Shown here: positions 53,711-61,492 of the stretch, in pieces
How the letters are laid out: each line of letters begins with the position of its first letter
Numbering within the stretch: the first letter of the stretch is position 1
NCBI RefSeq assembly: GCF_900217235.1
Contig: NZ_LT907975.1
Span: forward strand, 1,649,001-1,713,000
Length of the DNA: 64,000 nucleotides
Direction of reading: 5' to 3'
Source of the DNA: Pseudodesulfovibrio profundus
GTDB taxonomy: Bacteria; Desulfobacterota; Desulfovibrionia; Desulfovibrionales; Desulfovibrionaceae
The notes under the pieces: generated by a model
What the model saw: the letters and a program-made list of their open reading frames with translations, nothing else
Database searches by the model: none
Told to the model about the DNA's origin: nothing
Program-made: the position numbers and the translations under genes

Positions 53711-54823
53711 ATGGCATCGGACGTGTATTTCTGGAATTTACGGGCATCGCTCAAGGCTCCCTTTCACAAACGGATGCGCAGCCTGCTCAAGGCGACCGGC
53801 GCACACAAACACATCGAAAGCGGTGATCTGGCGGCGGTCAAAATCCACTTCGGCGAGCAGGGGGTTACTGGATTTCTTCGCCCGCTCTGGGTCAAGGCCA
53901 TCACCGACTTTTACGCCGAAGCCGGAGCAAAGCCGTTCCTGACGGACGCCTCGACCCTCTATGTGGGGCAGCGCGGCGAAGCCGTTTCCCATCACATGTG
54001 CGCGGCACGGCACGGCTGGGACCCCATGGTCATGGAAGCCCCGGTCATCATTGCCGACGGGCTGAAAGGATCGGACGAAATCGCTGTCCCTGTGGGTGGC
54101 AGGCATATCGACGACGCCTTCATCGGCAGCGCCATTGCCGAGGCGGACCTGCTCATTTCCGTCAACCACTTCAAAGGGCATGAGCTGGCCGGATACGGTG
54201 GTGCGCTCAAGAATCTCGGCATGGGCTGCGCCAGCAAGAAGGGAAAGATGCAGCAGCACTTTTCCACCGGCCCTGTCGTCAAACCCGAAAACTGTCAGGG
54301 ATGCGAGGCGTGCATCAGCGTCTGCAAGACCAAGGCGCTCTACATCGACGAGGAGACCGGCACCATCGCCCTCAATCCCGAACGGTGTGTGGGCTGCGGC
54401 GGTTGCTTTGTGGCCTGTCGATTCAAGGCCCTTGAGGTCAACTGGAAGATCGGCGTGCAGGAATTTTTGGAACGGATGATGGAGTACACCGTGGGCGTTC
54501 TCAGGACCAAGAGAAAGCCGTGTCTCCATGTCAATTTCGTCATGGACGTGGTTCCCGACTGTGACTGTGTCGGCTTCACCGATGCACCCATCTGCCCGGA
54601 TATCGGGATTGTTGCCAGCCTCGACCCCGTGGCCGTGGATCAGGCATCCATGGACCTCGTTGACGACGCCCCGCCCCTCTATCCGAGCCAGTTGCCCTTT
54701 GGCGTCATGCCGGGACAGTCGAAATTTGCCGCCATTCACACCCATGTTCCTGAAAGTTTCGGGCTGGATTACGCCGAAGCGCTAGGGCTTGGCAGCCGCG
54801 ACTACAACCTCATTTCGCTCTAG
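53711..54823 (+). CDS. DUF362 protein with two 4Fe-4S clusters
   Basis: 370 residues. The ATG at 53711 is preceded by GGAGG; ATGs 15 and 5 codons upstream lie before or inside that site. The N-terminal DUF362 domain (about 1-180) has VKIHFGEQGVTGFLRPLWVK and LLISVNHFKGHELAGYGGAL. A ferredoxin insertion follows with CQGCEACISVCKTKAL and CVGCGGCFVACRFKAL, each a CxxCxxCxxxC cluster site. The C-terminal part returns to DUF362. Probably an electron-transfer protein; no partner is adjacent. Confidence 0.9.
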   Translation: MASDVYFWNLRASLKAPFHKRMRSLLKATGAHKHIESGDLAAVKIHFGEQGVTGFLRPLWVKAITDFYAEAGAKPFLTDASTLYVGQRGEAVSHHMCAARHGWDPMVMEAPVIIADGLKGSDEIAVPVGGRHIDDAFIGSAIAEADLLISVNHFKGHELAGYGGALKNLGMGCASKKGKMQQHFSTGPVVKPENCQGCEACISVCKTKALYIDEETGTIALNPERCVGCGGCFVACRFKALEVNWKIGVQEFLERMMEYTVGVLRTKRKPCLHVNFVMDVVPDCDCVGFTDAPICPDIGIVASLDPVAVDQASMDLVDDAPPLYPSQLPFGVMPGQSKFAAIHTHVPESFGLDYAEALGLGSRDYNLISL

Positions 54824-54845
54824 CAGACACTCCCTCCAGACAAAT

Positions 54846-54880
54846 AAAAAAGGCGAGCACCAATGGCGCTCGCCTTTTTT
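54846..54880. terminator. Bidirectional Rho-independent terminator
   Basis: AAAAAAGGCGAGC (54846-54858) pairs with GCTCGCCTTTTTT (54868-54880) around a nine-base loop. It lies between the convergent DUF362 and chemoreceptor genes. Confidence 0.92.
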
Positions 54881-54896
54881 CGTTTATACTTTCGGA

Positions 54897-56936
54897 TTAG
54901 AACCGTTCAAAGTCGTCATCGTCCATGTCCATGGTGAATCCACGGTCAGGTGACGAGTTCTTCGTGCTTTTCGGCTTGGGGGCAGCCAACTTTTTCGGAC
55001 TTGGGCGACGAACCGAGACCGTGCGTCGCGCCCCGGTTCCTGCGGCCATACCACCCAGATTAAAGAAGCTGATGACCTGCTGCAGACGAGCGCCTTCCTG
55101 AGACAGGGCCTCGGACGTGGAAGCGACTTCCTCGGACGACGAGGCGTTCTGCTGAATGACGCGGTCCAGTTGCTGAATGGCGGCGTTAATCTGATCCACG
55201 CCCGCGTTCTGCTCGTTGGATGCCGCTGCAATATCCTGAATGAGTGTCGCGGTCTTCTGGATATCCGGGACCAATTCCTCCAACATGCCGCCTGCCTTTT
55301 CGGCAACGCCGACGGTGGTGGAGGACAGTTCGCTGATTTCCGCAGCAGCGACCCCGGAACGCTCTGCCAGCTTGCGCACTTCGGCAGCGACAACGGCAAA
55401 ACCCTTGCCATGCTCACCCGCTCTGGCCGCTTCGATTGCCGCGTTCAAGGCAAGGAGGTTGGTCTGGCGTGCGATCTCTTCAATGACCGAAATCTTTTCC
55501 GCAATCTCGGTCATGGCGGAGACTGCCTGGGCCACGGCTTTGCCCGACTCCTCGGCATTGAGTGCAGCCTTGGAAGCGATCTTTTCAGTCTCTACTGCGT
55601 TTTCCGCATTCCCTTGAATGTTGGAGGCCATCTCTTCCATAGACGAGGAGACCTCTTCCACGCTGGCGGCCTGTTCTGTGGCACCCTCGGCCAACGACTG
55701 AGAGGACGCGGCCAGTTCTTCGCCGCCGGAAGCCACGTTTTCGGTGGAAGCACTGACTTCACCAATGACCCGGCGCAACTGATCGCTCATGCTCTTCAAA
55801 GCGGCTGCAAGACGACCGACTTCGTCTTTCTGGTCGACCTTAATCGTCTTTGTCAGATCACCATGGGCAAGGCTTTCGGCCAGAGAAATACTCTCGATGA
55901 CAGGCGCAATAGCCAGACGGGCAATGGTCCAGAGCACACCCACAAGGATGAGAATGGCAACGACTGCAACGGTCCCGGACACAATGGCAAAGGAGTTGCC
56001 CTGCGCTCGAACGGTTTCCATGGGAATGACGATGGCAAGGCTCCATGGCGTGGAGGTCCGACCGATGGAGACCGGCTCCACCGCATAAAACAGTTCACTG
56101 CCATCGAGTTCGCTGGTGAAGGTCATGCGCTGCTTGCCGGAGATGGCATCACGAACCTTGCGCCCGTTTTCCGCACCCAGATACTCACTGACCTGCTTCC
56201 CTTGAAACTGGTCGTCGGGGTGGGCCACAAGAACGCCTTCATGGGTCATCAAAAAAGCATACCCGACACCAAACGGCTTGATCTGCTTGATGGTTTCCTG
56301 AAGATCGTTGAGGTAGAAATCAACACCGACCACGCCGATATTGCTCCCGTTCTTTTTAACAGGCATCCCGGTGGAGGCAATCCAATATGTCGTGCCGTTC
56401 ACATCCCACGGGTACGGCTCGGTGATCGTTTCACTGTTGCCTGCCATGGGAGTCTCGAACCACGCCTCGCCCTCAAGGTTGGCCTCCCCTACGTAACTGG
56501 CGGCTATGGAGTTGTCCTTGCGGTAATACCAGTTGCGGTATGCGCCTTTGTATGTGTCGAAATATTCTTCTTCGCGATCGTCGAACCGACCGCCGGGGAA
56601 GGTACACCATGCTCCGGCCAATTCGTCGTGACGCTCCAGCACCTCGATAAGCATGCTGTCCAGCAGTTCACGGTCAGGAATGGTCTCATAGTTGGCGGCC
56701 TTCTCGAAAACGGCTCCCATGGTCCGGGTGACGGTCATGGCCAGATCCATGGTGTTGGCCACTTCCTGGCTGAAGCCCTTGGCCATGTTCCTTGCCGTTG
56801 CCTCGGCCTGCTCAGTGGCCATATCCTGTGCTTTCACGGTCATCATGACCGTACTGGCACCCATCACGACTGCGATAATGATGGATGTCGGCAACAACAA
56901 TTTGAGTCGAAGACTCCAGTCCTTGAAACGAACCAT
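54897..56936 (-). CDS. Methyl-accepting chemotaxis protein with dCache sensor
   Basis: 679-residue transmembrane chemoreceptor. The ATG at 56936 ([15 protein letters not shown]) follows GGGGGA. One helix (about 12-32) precedes a large periplasmic dCache domain (about 45-300) with [40 protein letters not shown] and [16 protein letters not shown], typical of small-molecule sensors. A second helix (about 320-345) and HAMP lead to the signalling hairpin ([20 protein letters not shown]). The tail ends [10 protein letters not shown], which is not a CheR tether. Confidence 0.93.
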   Translation of the reverse strand: MVRFKDWSLRLKLLLPTSIIIAVVMGASTVMMTVKAQDMATEQAEATARNMAKGFSQEVANTMDLAMTVTRTMGAVFEKAANYETIPDRELLDSMLIEVLERHDELAGAWCTFPGGRFDDREEEYFDTYKGAYRNWYYRKDNSIAASYVGEANLEGEAWFETPMAGNSETITEPYPWDVNGTTYWIASTGMPVKKNGSNIGVVGVDFYLNDLQETIKQIKPFGVGYAFLMTHEGVLVAHPDDQFQGKQVSEYLGAENGRKVRDAISGKQRMTFTSELDGSELFYAVEPVSIGRTSTPWSLAIVIPMETVRAQGNSFAIVSGTVAVVAILILVGVLWTIARLAIAPVIESISLAESLAHGDLTKTIKVDQKDEVGRLAAALKSMSDQLRRVIGEVSASTENVASGGEELAASSQSLAEGATEQAASVEEVSSSMEEMASNIQGNAENAVETEKIASKAALNAEESGKAVAQAVSAMTEIAEKISVIEEIARQTNLLALNAAIEAARAGEHGKGFAVVAAEVRKLAERSGVAAAEISELSSTTVGVAEKAGGMLEELVPDIQKTATLIQDIAAASNEQNAGVDQINAAIQQLDRVIQQNASSSEEVASTSEALSQEGARLQQVISFFNLGGMAAGTGARRTVSVRRPSPKKLAAPKPKSTKNSSPDRGFTMDMDDDDFERF

Positions 56937-57088
56937 ACGATTTCCCCCGATTGTAATCCTTAATAAGAGAGTGCACCGTACCTGCACCACTTTCACAAAC
57001 CACCCTGCCCAAGTGACGAAAGTGCTACATTACTGTTACGACACCTTTTACAACTGACCTATTATAGAAATGACTCTATCAAGAACGC

Positions 57089-58129
57089 CTACTGCAAAAG
57101 TCGATAAACGTCTATCCCATAATCATCAGGATTAATTACATCTTTGATGTGAAGGCTCTGTCTGCTGGTCAGGTCGACTTCGCGTGCGGGGATTTGGCGG
57201 AACCGTCGGTCATAGACTATCTTGACCAATGGATTAAGGGGATCGTCAGGGGTGTGATTGATGACAACGCCTCGCTCGCCCGTTGAGAGCTGCACAAAGC
57301 TGCCGATGGGGTAGACGCCGAGACTTTTTATGAACTGCTCGACAATATTCGGATAAAAATCGGTGACGCGCCACTGGTACATCATGCCGAGCACCTTGCT
57401 GGGTGGCATGGGGTCCTTGTACACGCGCTTACTGGTCAAGGCGTCGTAGACATCAACCACGGCCAACAGCTTGGCAACTTCGCTGATGGATTCGCCCTTC
57501 AATCCACGAGGGTAGCCGCTTCCATCATGCTTTTCGTGATGCTCCAATGCCCCGCGCAGGACTTCCTCGGGAATGTCCCGTTGGTCTTTGAGCATCTGGA
57601 AACCGCGGATGGGGTGGGTGCGCATGATGTTCATCTCGCGCTCGTTCAGCTTGCCCGGCTTGTTGAGTATGCAGGAAGGGATGGCGGATTTGCCGACATC
57701 GTGAAACATTCCTGCCTTGCCTATCAATTCCAGTTGCTCGCGGGAGTAACCGAGTCGCTTGCCGAGAACAATGGAAAGGACGGAAACATTAATGCAGTGA
57801 GTGTATGTGTATTCGTCGAAAGCTTTGAGTTTGCTGATGGCGGCAGCAGCGGAATCGTTGCGAAAGACCAGATCGATCAGGTCGTTGACCAGCGGTGTGG
57901 CATCGTTGAAATCAAAGGACCGGCCTTCCTTGGCGTCGTCCATGAAGGATCGCGCATAGTCCACAGCCTCGGTGTAGAGTTTGTCTGCCGTGCGCAATTC
58001 CTCACGTATGGAGGTCGCCGAAAATTCCTGTTCCTCCACAGGCGTTGTGCCCCGAAGATGCGAAGGGTCTTTCATCATGGCCTGACGCGCCTCGTCGGCG
58101 GTCATGGTCTTGCCACTGCTCTTACTCAT
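57089..58129 (-). CDS. HD-GYP domain cyclic-di-GMP phosphodiesterase
   Basis: 346 residues. The N-terminal 120 residues form a helical domain with no recognised motif. The HD-GYP domain (about 120-290) has HCINVSVLSIVLGKRLGY, the HD pair in GMFHDVGKSAIPS, HPIRGFQMLKDQRDIPEEVL, HHEKHDGSGYPRGLKGES and a final DVYDALTSKRVYK. It carries all residues for a metal site and c-di-GMP cleavage. The C-terminal 60 residues form a beta-rich extension. It opposes the diguanylate cyclase at 51.5 kb functionally. Confidence 0.92.
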   Translation of the reverse strand: MSKSSGKTMTADEARQAMMKDPSHLRGTTPVEEQEFSATSIREELRTADKLYTEAVDYARSFMDDAKEGRSFDFNDATPLVNDLIDLVFRNDSAAAAISKLKAFDEYTYTHCINVSVLSIVLGKRLGYSREQLELIGKAGMFHDVGKSAIPSCILNKPGKLNEREMNIMRTHPIRGFQMLKDQRDIPEEVLRGALEHHEKHDGSGYPRGLKGESISEVAKLLAVVDVYDALTSKRVYKDPMPPSKVLGMMYQWRVTDFYPNIVEQFIKSLGVYPIGSFVQLSTGERGVVINHTPDDPLNPLVKIVYDRRFRQIPAREVDLTSRQSLHIKDVINPDDYGIDVYRLLQ

Positions 58130-58197
58130 CTGGTCACCACGTATTTCACGTTGATCGTTAGAAAACCGTTACCATCGTCTGCACCGCCTGCAAGGGG

Positions 58198-58866
58198 CTA
58201 TACGAGCCCGTTTCGGATCAACTGATCCATTAGTTCTTCCACATCGGATGCAATGAAATCGGGCGACAATGCCTTGAATTCATCCGCTCCTACACTGCCA
58301 CTGGTTACCGCAGCCGATATGGCTCCGGCATTTTTTGCGGTCATCACGTCCATGGGATGGTCCCCAACCATCAACGAACTGGACGCCTGGACACCCAACA
58401 CGTCCAAAGCCTGAAAGAGATGTTCCGGTGCCGGCTTGAGCCGCACGGCAATCTCGCGCGGGATAAACGCCTGCACCATGCTCTCGATCTCCGGGAAAAC
58501 CGTACGGACGGCAGCGGAAATATTGCGGGTAATGATGCCGGAAGCCACACCGCGCCGGGAGAGTGTCTCCAACGCAGGCCTGGTGAAATCGAACAGCCTG
58601 CCATCCCGGGCAGCATCCAACTCCATGGCCGTAATGACAAGACGCCCCCGGGTACGAAACTCCATGGCCTCGTCCCTGTCCCGCAACATGGTCTGCTGCA
58701 CGAGCTCTTCCAGCCACTCCAGGGCCGGTGTCTCGCCGGGAGTGGGACGCTCGTCGAGGAACACTTCACCCAAAGCGGCAATTTTGGTCTTCATCAAATC
58801 GAAATCGAGAGACACATCAGCCAGTGTCCCATCTAAATCGAATATGATCGCTTCAAGCTTGTTCAA
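58198..58866 (-). CDS. HAD-superfamily phosphatase
   Basis: 222 residues from a proposed TTG at 58866 with GGAGG four bases upstream; the open frame extends 30 residues further and another TTG with GGAGG lies there, so the start is unsure. HAD motif I is IIFDLDGTLADVSLDF with both aspartates. Motif II is GIITRNISAAV, motif III the lysine in VRLKPAPEHLF, and motif IV VGDHPMDVMTAKNAG. It resembles phosphoglycolate phosphatase. Substrate not fixed. Confidence 0.85.
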   Translation of the reverse strand: MNKLEAIIFDLDGTLADVSLDFDLMKTKIAALGEVFLDERPTPGETPALEWLEELVQQTMLRDRDEAMEFRTRGRLVITAMELDAARDGRLFDFTRPALETLSRRGVASGIITRNISAAVRTVFPEIESMVQAFIPREIAVRLKPAPEHLFQALDVLGVQASSSLMVGDHPMDVMTAKNAGAISAAVTSGSVGADEFKALSPDFIASDVEELMDQLIRNGLV

Positions 58867-58988
58867 GCTTCCTCCATTGGCACTTCCATCAACAGTATCA
58901 ACCGGTTTCAGGGTCGAGTGCTCTATATACCCCAAGCATCGCCCTCCTTCAATCAAACAAACCGGAATCCGCCAGTTAATTTGAAAGG

Positions 58989-59840
58989 CTAGGCTCCGCT
59001 GGCAAGTCCCCGCAGGATTTCCAGATTGCGGATGTCGTCCTGCAAGTCCGTATCCTTGGGTGTTTCCAACGTCTTGGGCACATCGGTGAACCGTTCATCG
59101 CGCATAAGCAGACGGAATCCGTCCAGACCGATCCCACCTTTGCCTATGTGCTCGTGCCGGTCCTTGCGTGCTCCAAGGTCGTGCTTGGTGTCATTGAGAT
59201 GGAAAAATTTGAGTCGGTCCAGACCAATGGCCGCATCAAACGCATCAAACGTGGCGGCATAGGCTTCGGGAGTTCGTATGTCGTACCCGGCAGAAAATGT
59301 ATGGCAGGTGTCGTAACAGACGCCGAGGCGATGGGGGTGTTTCGAGAGTGAAATCATGGCTCCCAGTTCCTCGAAGGTCGCTCCCAGGTTCGTACCCTGG
59401 CCCGCGGTGGTCTCCAGCAGGACCATTCCGCTTTCCGTGCCCGAATCCTCAATGGCGCAGTCCAGGTTCGCTACGTACCGTTCAATTCCGGCATCCACTC
59501 CTTCGCCGAGGTGAGAGCCGGGATGGGTGACAAGGTATGGCACCTTGAGCATTTCGATGCGTCGCAGCTCTTCGGCAAAACCGATACGCGACTTGGTCAC
59601 CTGTTCTTCCTTGGGCGAAGCGAGATTGATCAGATAGGAATCGTGAGCGGCTACGGGATACTCGCCCCACTCCTCCCAGGCCATGCCAAAAAGATCGATA
59701 TCGACCTTTGTCAGGGGCGGAATCTTCCACTGGCGCTGGTTGCGAGTAAAAATCTGCAGGGCGGTTCCGTCCACCGTGCGGATATGATCGAAGGCCATGT
59801 GCAGACCTCCGGCAATGGACATGTGGGCACCGATGAACAT
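58989..59840 (-). CDS. nfo: Endonuclease IV (AP endonuclease)
   Basis: 283-residue TIM-barrel DNA repair enzyme that cuts at abasic sites. It shows GAHMSIAGGLHMAFDH, LQIFTRNQRQW, PYLVTHPGSHLGEG, LLETTAGQGTNLG, GVCYDTCHTFSAGYD, FFHLNDTKHDLGARKDRHEH and IGKGGIG, which together hold the nine His/Asp/Glu ligands of the three zinc ions. GGAG precedes the ATG. Length is standard. Confidence 0.94.
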   Translation of the reverse strand: MFIGAHMSIAGGLHMAFDHIRTVDGTALQIFTRNQRQWKIPPLTKVDIDLFGMAWEEWGEYPVAAHDSYLINLASPKEEQVTKSRIGFAEELRRIEMLKVPYLVTHPGSHLGEGVDAGIERYVANLDCAIEDSGTESGMVLLETTAGQGTNLGATFEELGAMISLSKHPHRLGVCYDTCHTFSAGYDIRTPEAYAATFDAFDAAIGLDRLKFFHLNDTKHDLGARKDRHEHIGKGGIGLDGFRLLMRDERFTDVPKTLETPKDTDLQDDIRNLEILRGLASGA

Positions 59841-59860
59841 GGGCAGCTCCTCTCATAATC

Positions 59861-59890
59861 AAACAGCCCGCGAAAAATCGCAGGCTGTTC
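59861..59890 (-). terminator. Probable terminator of the small protein gene at 59974
   Basis: In plus-strand terms ACAGCCCGCGA (59863-59873) pairs with TCGCAGGCTGT (59878-59888) with one mismatch. The minus-strand continuation is T-rich (TTTGATT). It lies between the small protein gene and the nfo start. Confidence 0.6.
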
Positions 59891-59973
59891 GGTTACGCCA
59901 ACAGTATTTCAAGAGCATGACGGCTATCGTGCCCTTTATTTCGTTCAGCGTGTCGGCTTATCCGGTCAGGCTA

Positions 59974-60255
59974 CTAGGAGACCCAGCCGTTGAGGGCTTC
60001 AACGATCTTCTGAGCCTGCGCCTGGCTCGAAATATTGAACTTGGACTTGGGACGGTAGGTTCCATCCACTTTCTGGTAACGGCGAATGGTGTACTTTTCC
60101 GGGCCGTATTCACCCTTGGCGCGGTTGAGTTCCTGATAGCGGAAAATAATGGTGGTCCAGGCACCCTTGGACAGGATGACCTTGTCCAGCTCTTTGACGA
60201 TGAGCTGGTTGTCCTCGGAATAATTGATGGTGATTTCATCCACATTGGTGGCCAT
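59974..60255 (-). CDS. Small conserved-looking hypothetical protein
   Basis: 93 residues, unrecognised, with a strong AAGGAG before the ATG. Sequence runs are soluble and mixed alpha/beta: NYSEDNQLIVKELDKVILSK, GAWTTIIFRYQELNRAKGEY, GPEKYTIRRYQKVDGTYRPK and SSQAQAQKIVEALNGWVS. There is no cysteine, signal or membrane segment. The 384-base upstream gap and its own terminator mark it as an independent, possibly regulated gene. Confidence 0.75.
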   Translation of the reverse strand: MATNVDEITINYSEDNQLIVKELDKVILSKGAWTTIIFRYQELNRAKGEYGPEKYTIRRYQKVDGTYRPKSKFNISSQAQAQKIVEALNGWVS

Positions 60256-60440
60256 ATATTGCTCCTTGTATATATGTAACCGCCATTTTCAGCGGCAAGG
60301 AGACTCCCTTTACATATGTAATGGCAAAGGGCAAGCCAGTTATGTAGCCCCTATACACGGTGTATCCCGTCCGGCAATCACCTGAAACCAGAGCAATACC
60401 AGTTTCTCAAACCCGCGCAATAAATTCTCTATTTCATTCA

Positions 60441-60459
60441 GATAATTAGCATTATCATT
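60441..60459. promoter_or_regulatory. Fur-box-like palindrome
   Basis: GATAATTAGCATTATCATT agrees at roughly 13 of 19 positions with the classical GATAATGATAATCATTATC box. It lies about 190 bases upstream of the small protein start. Weak evidence; AT-rich sequence gives such matches by chance. Confidence 0.3.
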
Positions 60460-60568
60460 CCACAAAGGTGAATGATAGCCAGTGCCTTTTACTTTCATAC
60501 GCATTGTTCAATGCCGATTGAACAGAATCCAACAATATTTATTTATACTCGCCAATGAACACAAAAGG

Positions 60569-60599
60569 ACGCCCCCGACAGACTGGCTGCCGGGGGCGT
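60569..60599 (-). terminator. Rho-independent terminator of peroxiredoxin gene
   Basis: ACGCCCCCG (60569-60577) and CGGGGGCGT (60591-60599) form a perfect stem with an inner CAG/CTG. On the minus strand it is followed by CCTTTTGT. It lies 41 bases past the peroxiredoxin stop. Confidence 0.85.
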
Positions 60600-60639
60600 T
60601 TCATGCAACAGAACGAGTGAGAGTGTGACAGTCTCTTCG

Positions 60640-61272
60640 TTAGTCGTTAAGTGCTTCGTAAACCTTGCCGACGAGGTCTTCGCCGGGGGTCAAAGTCTTG
60701 TCGCCCGGATTCCACTTGGCGGGGCAGGCTTCCTCAGGGTGATCCTTGAGGTAGTGATTGGCCTTCATCTTGCGGACCAGTTCATCGGCATTGCGGCCCA
60801 CATTGAAGAAGTTGACTTCGGAGGAGGCCAGAACACCCTCGGGGCTGATGATGAAGGTACCGCGCAGGGCCAGACCGCTGTCGTAATCCCATACATCAAA
60901 GAAGCGGGACACTTCACCTGTGGGATCGGCCGCCATCTTGAACTTCACATCGGCCAGCAGACGTTCGTCGTTCTTCCAGGCCAGATGGGTGAACTTGGTA
61001 TCCGTGGATACGGAGATAACCTCGGCACCCAGATCGACCAGCTCCTTGTGCTTGGCAGCGAGATCGGCCAGCTCGGTGGGGCAGACAAAGGTGAAGTCCG
61101 CAGGATAGAAGAAGAGGATGGTCCACTTGCCTTCCTTGCGCAGGGTTCCAAGGTCCACTACGCCGAAACCGCCTTCGGTCGGGTCATATACTTCAAGGCT
61201 GAACTCAGGGACCTTCTGTCCTACTTTGGCAAATTCAGGCAACAGTTCCTCGTGATTGTGTTCGCAGCTCAT
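60640..61272 (-). CDS. Typical 2-Cys peroxiredoxin (AhpC/Prx)
   Basis: 210-residue peroxidase that reduces hydrogen and alkyl peroxides. The peroxidatic Cys64 is in FFYPADFTFVCPTELADLAA and the resolving Cys183 in EEACPAKWNPG; the GGxG and YF regions are typical of the Prx1/AhpC group. AAGGAG precedes the ATG. An oxygen-defence role fits an anaerobe that meets oxygen. No reductase gene (ahpF or thioredoxin) is adjacent. Confidence 0.94.
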   Translation of the reverse strand: MSCEHNHEELLPEFAKVGQKVPEFSLEVYDPTEGGFGVVDLGTLRKEGKWTILFFYPADFTFVCPTELADLAAKHKELVDLGAEVISVSTDTKFTHLAWKNDERLLADVKFKMAADPTGEVSRFFDVWDYDSGLALRGTFIISPEGVLASSEVNFFNVGRNADELVRKMKANHYLKDHPEEACPAKWNPGDKTLTPGEDLVGKVYEALND

Positions 61273-61492
61273 TATGTACTCCTTGTGTTGAGTCAGTTGT
61301 TATCTTTTTTATTTAGGAATGATTCCCGTTCTCAAGTGATTTAATCATGTCTCGTATTCCCGTCAAGAGGAAAATGCATTTTCGCGTCTAGGAATGCGAA
61401 GACGACTCGTGTATACGATGAGACTTGCCATTCGGGGTTGTGATTCTTACCCTGATGGGATCAACTCGACCACATAACAAAGCGAGATATAC

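Larger units (their letters stand above)
60256..60639 (-). other. 384-base intergenic region
   Basis: Between the small protein gene and the peroxiredoxin gene, both on the minus strand. It holds the peroxiredoxin terminator (60569-60599), a Fur-box-like palindrome at 60441-60459 and AT-rich sequence that may carry the promoter of the small protein gene. No convincing reading frame or RNA gene was seen. Confidence 0.6.

Noticed and set aside
55170-56963. 597-codon plus-strand frame over the second chemoreceptor
   Set aside because: Antisense to a well-supported MCP with all signalling motifs.
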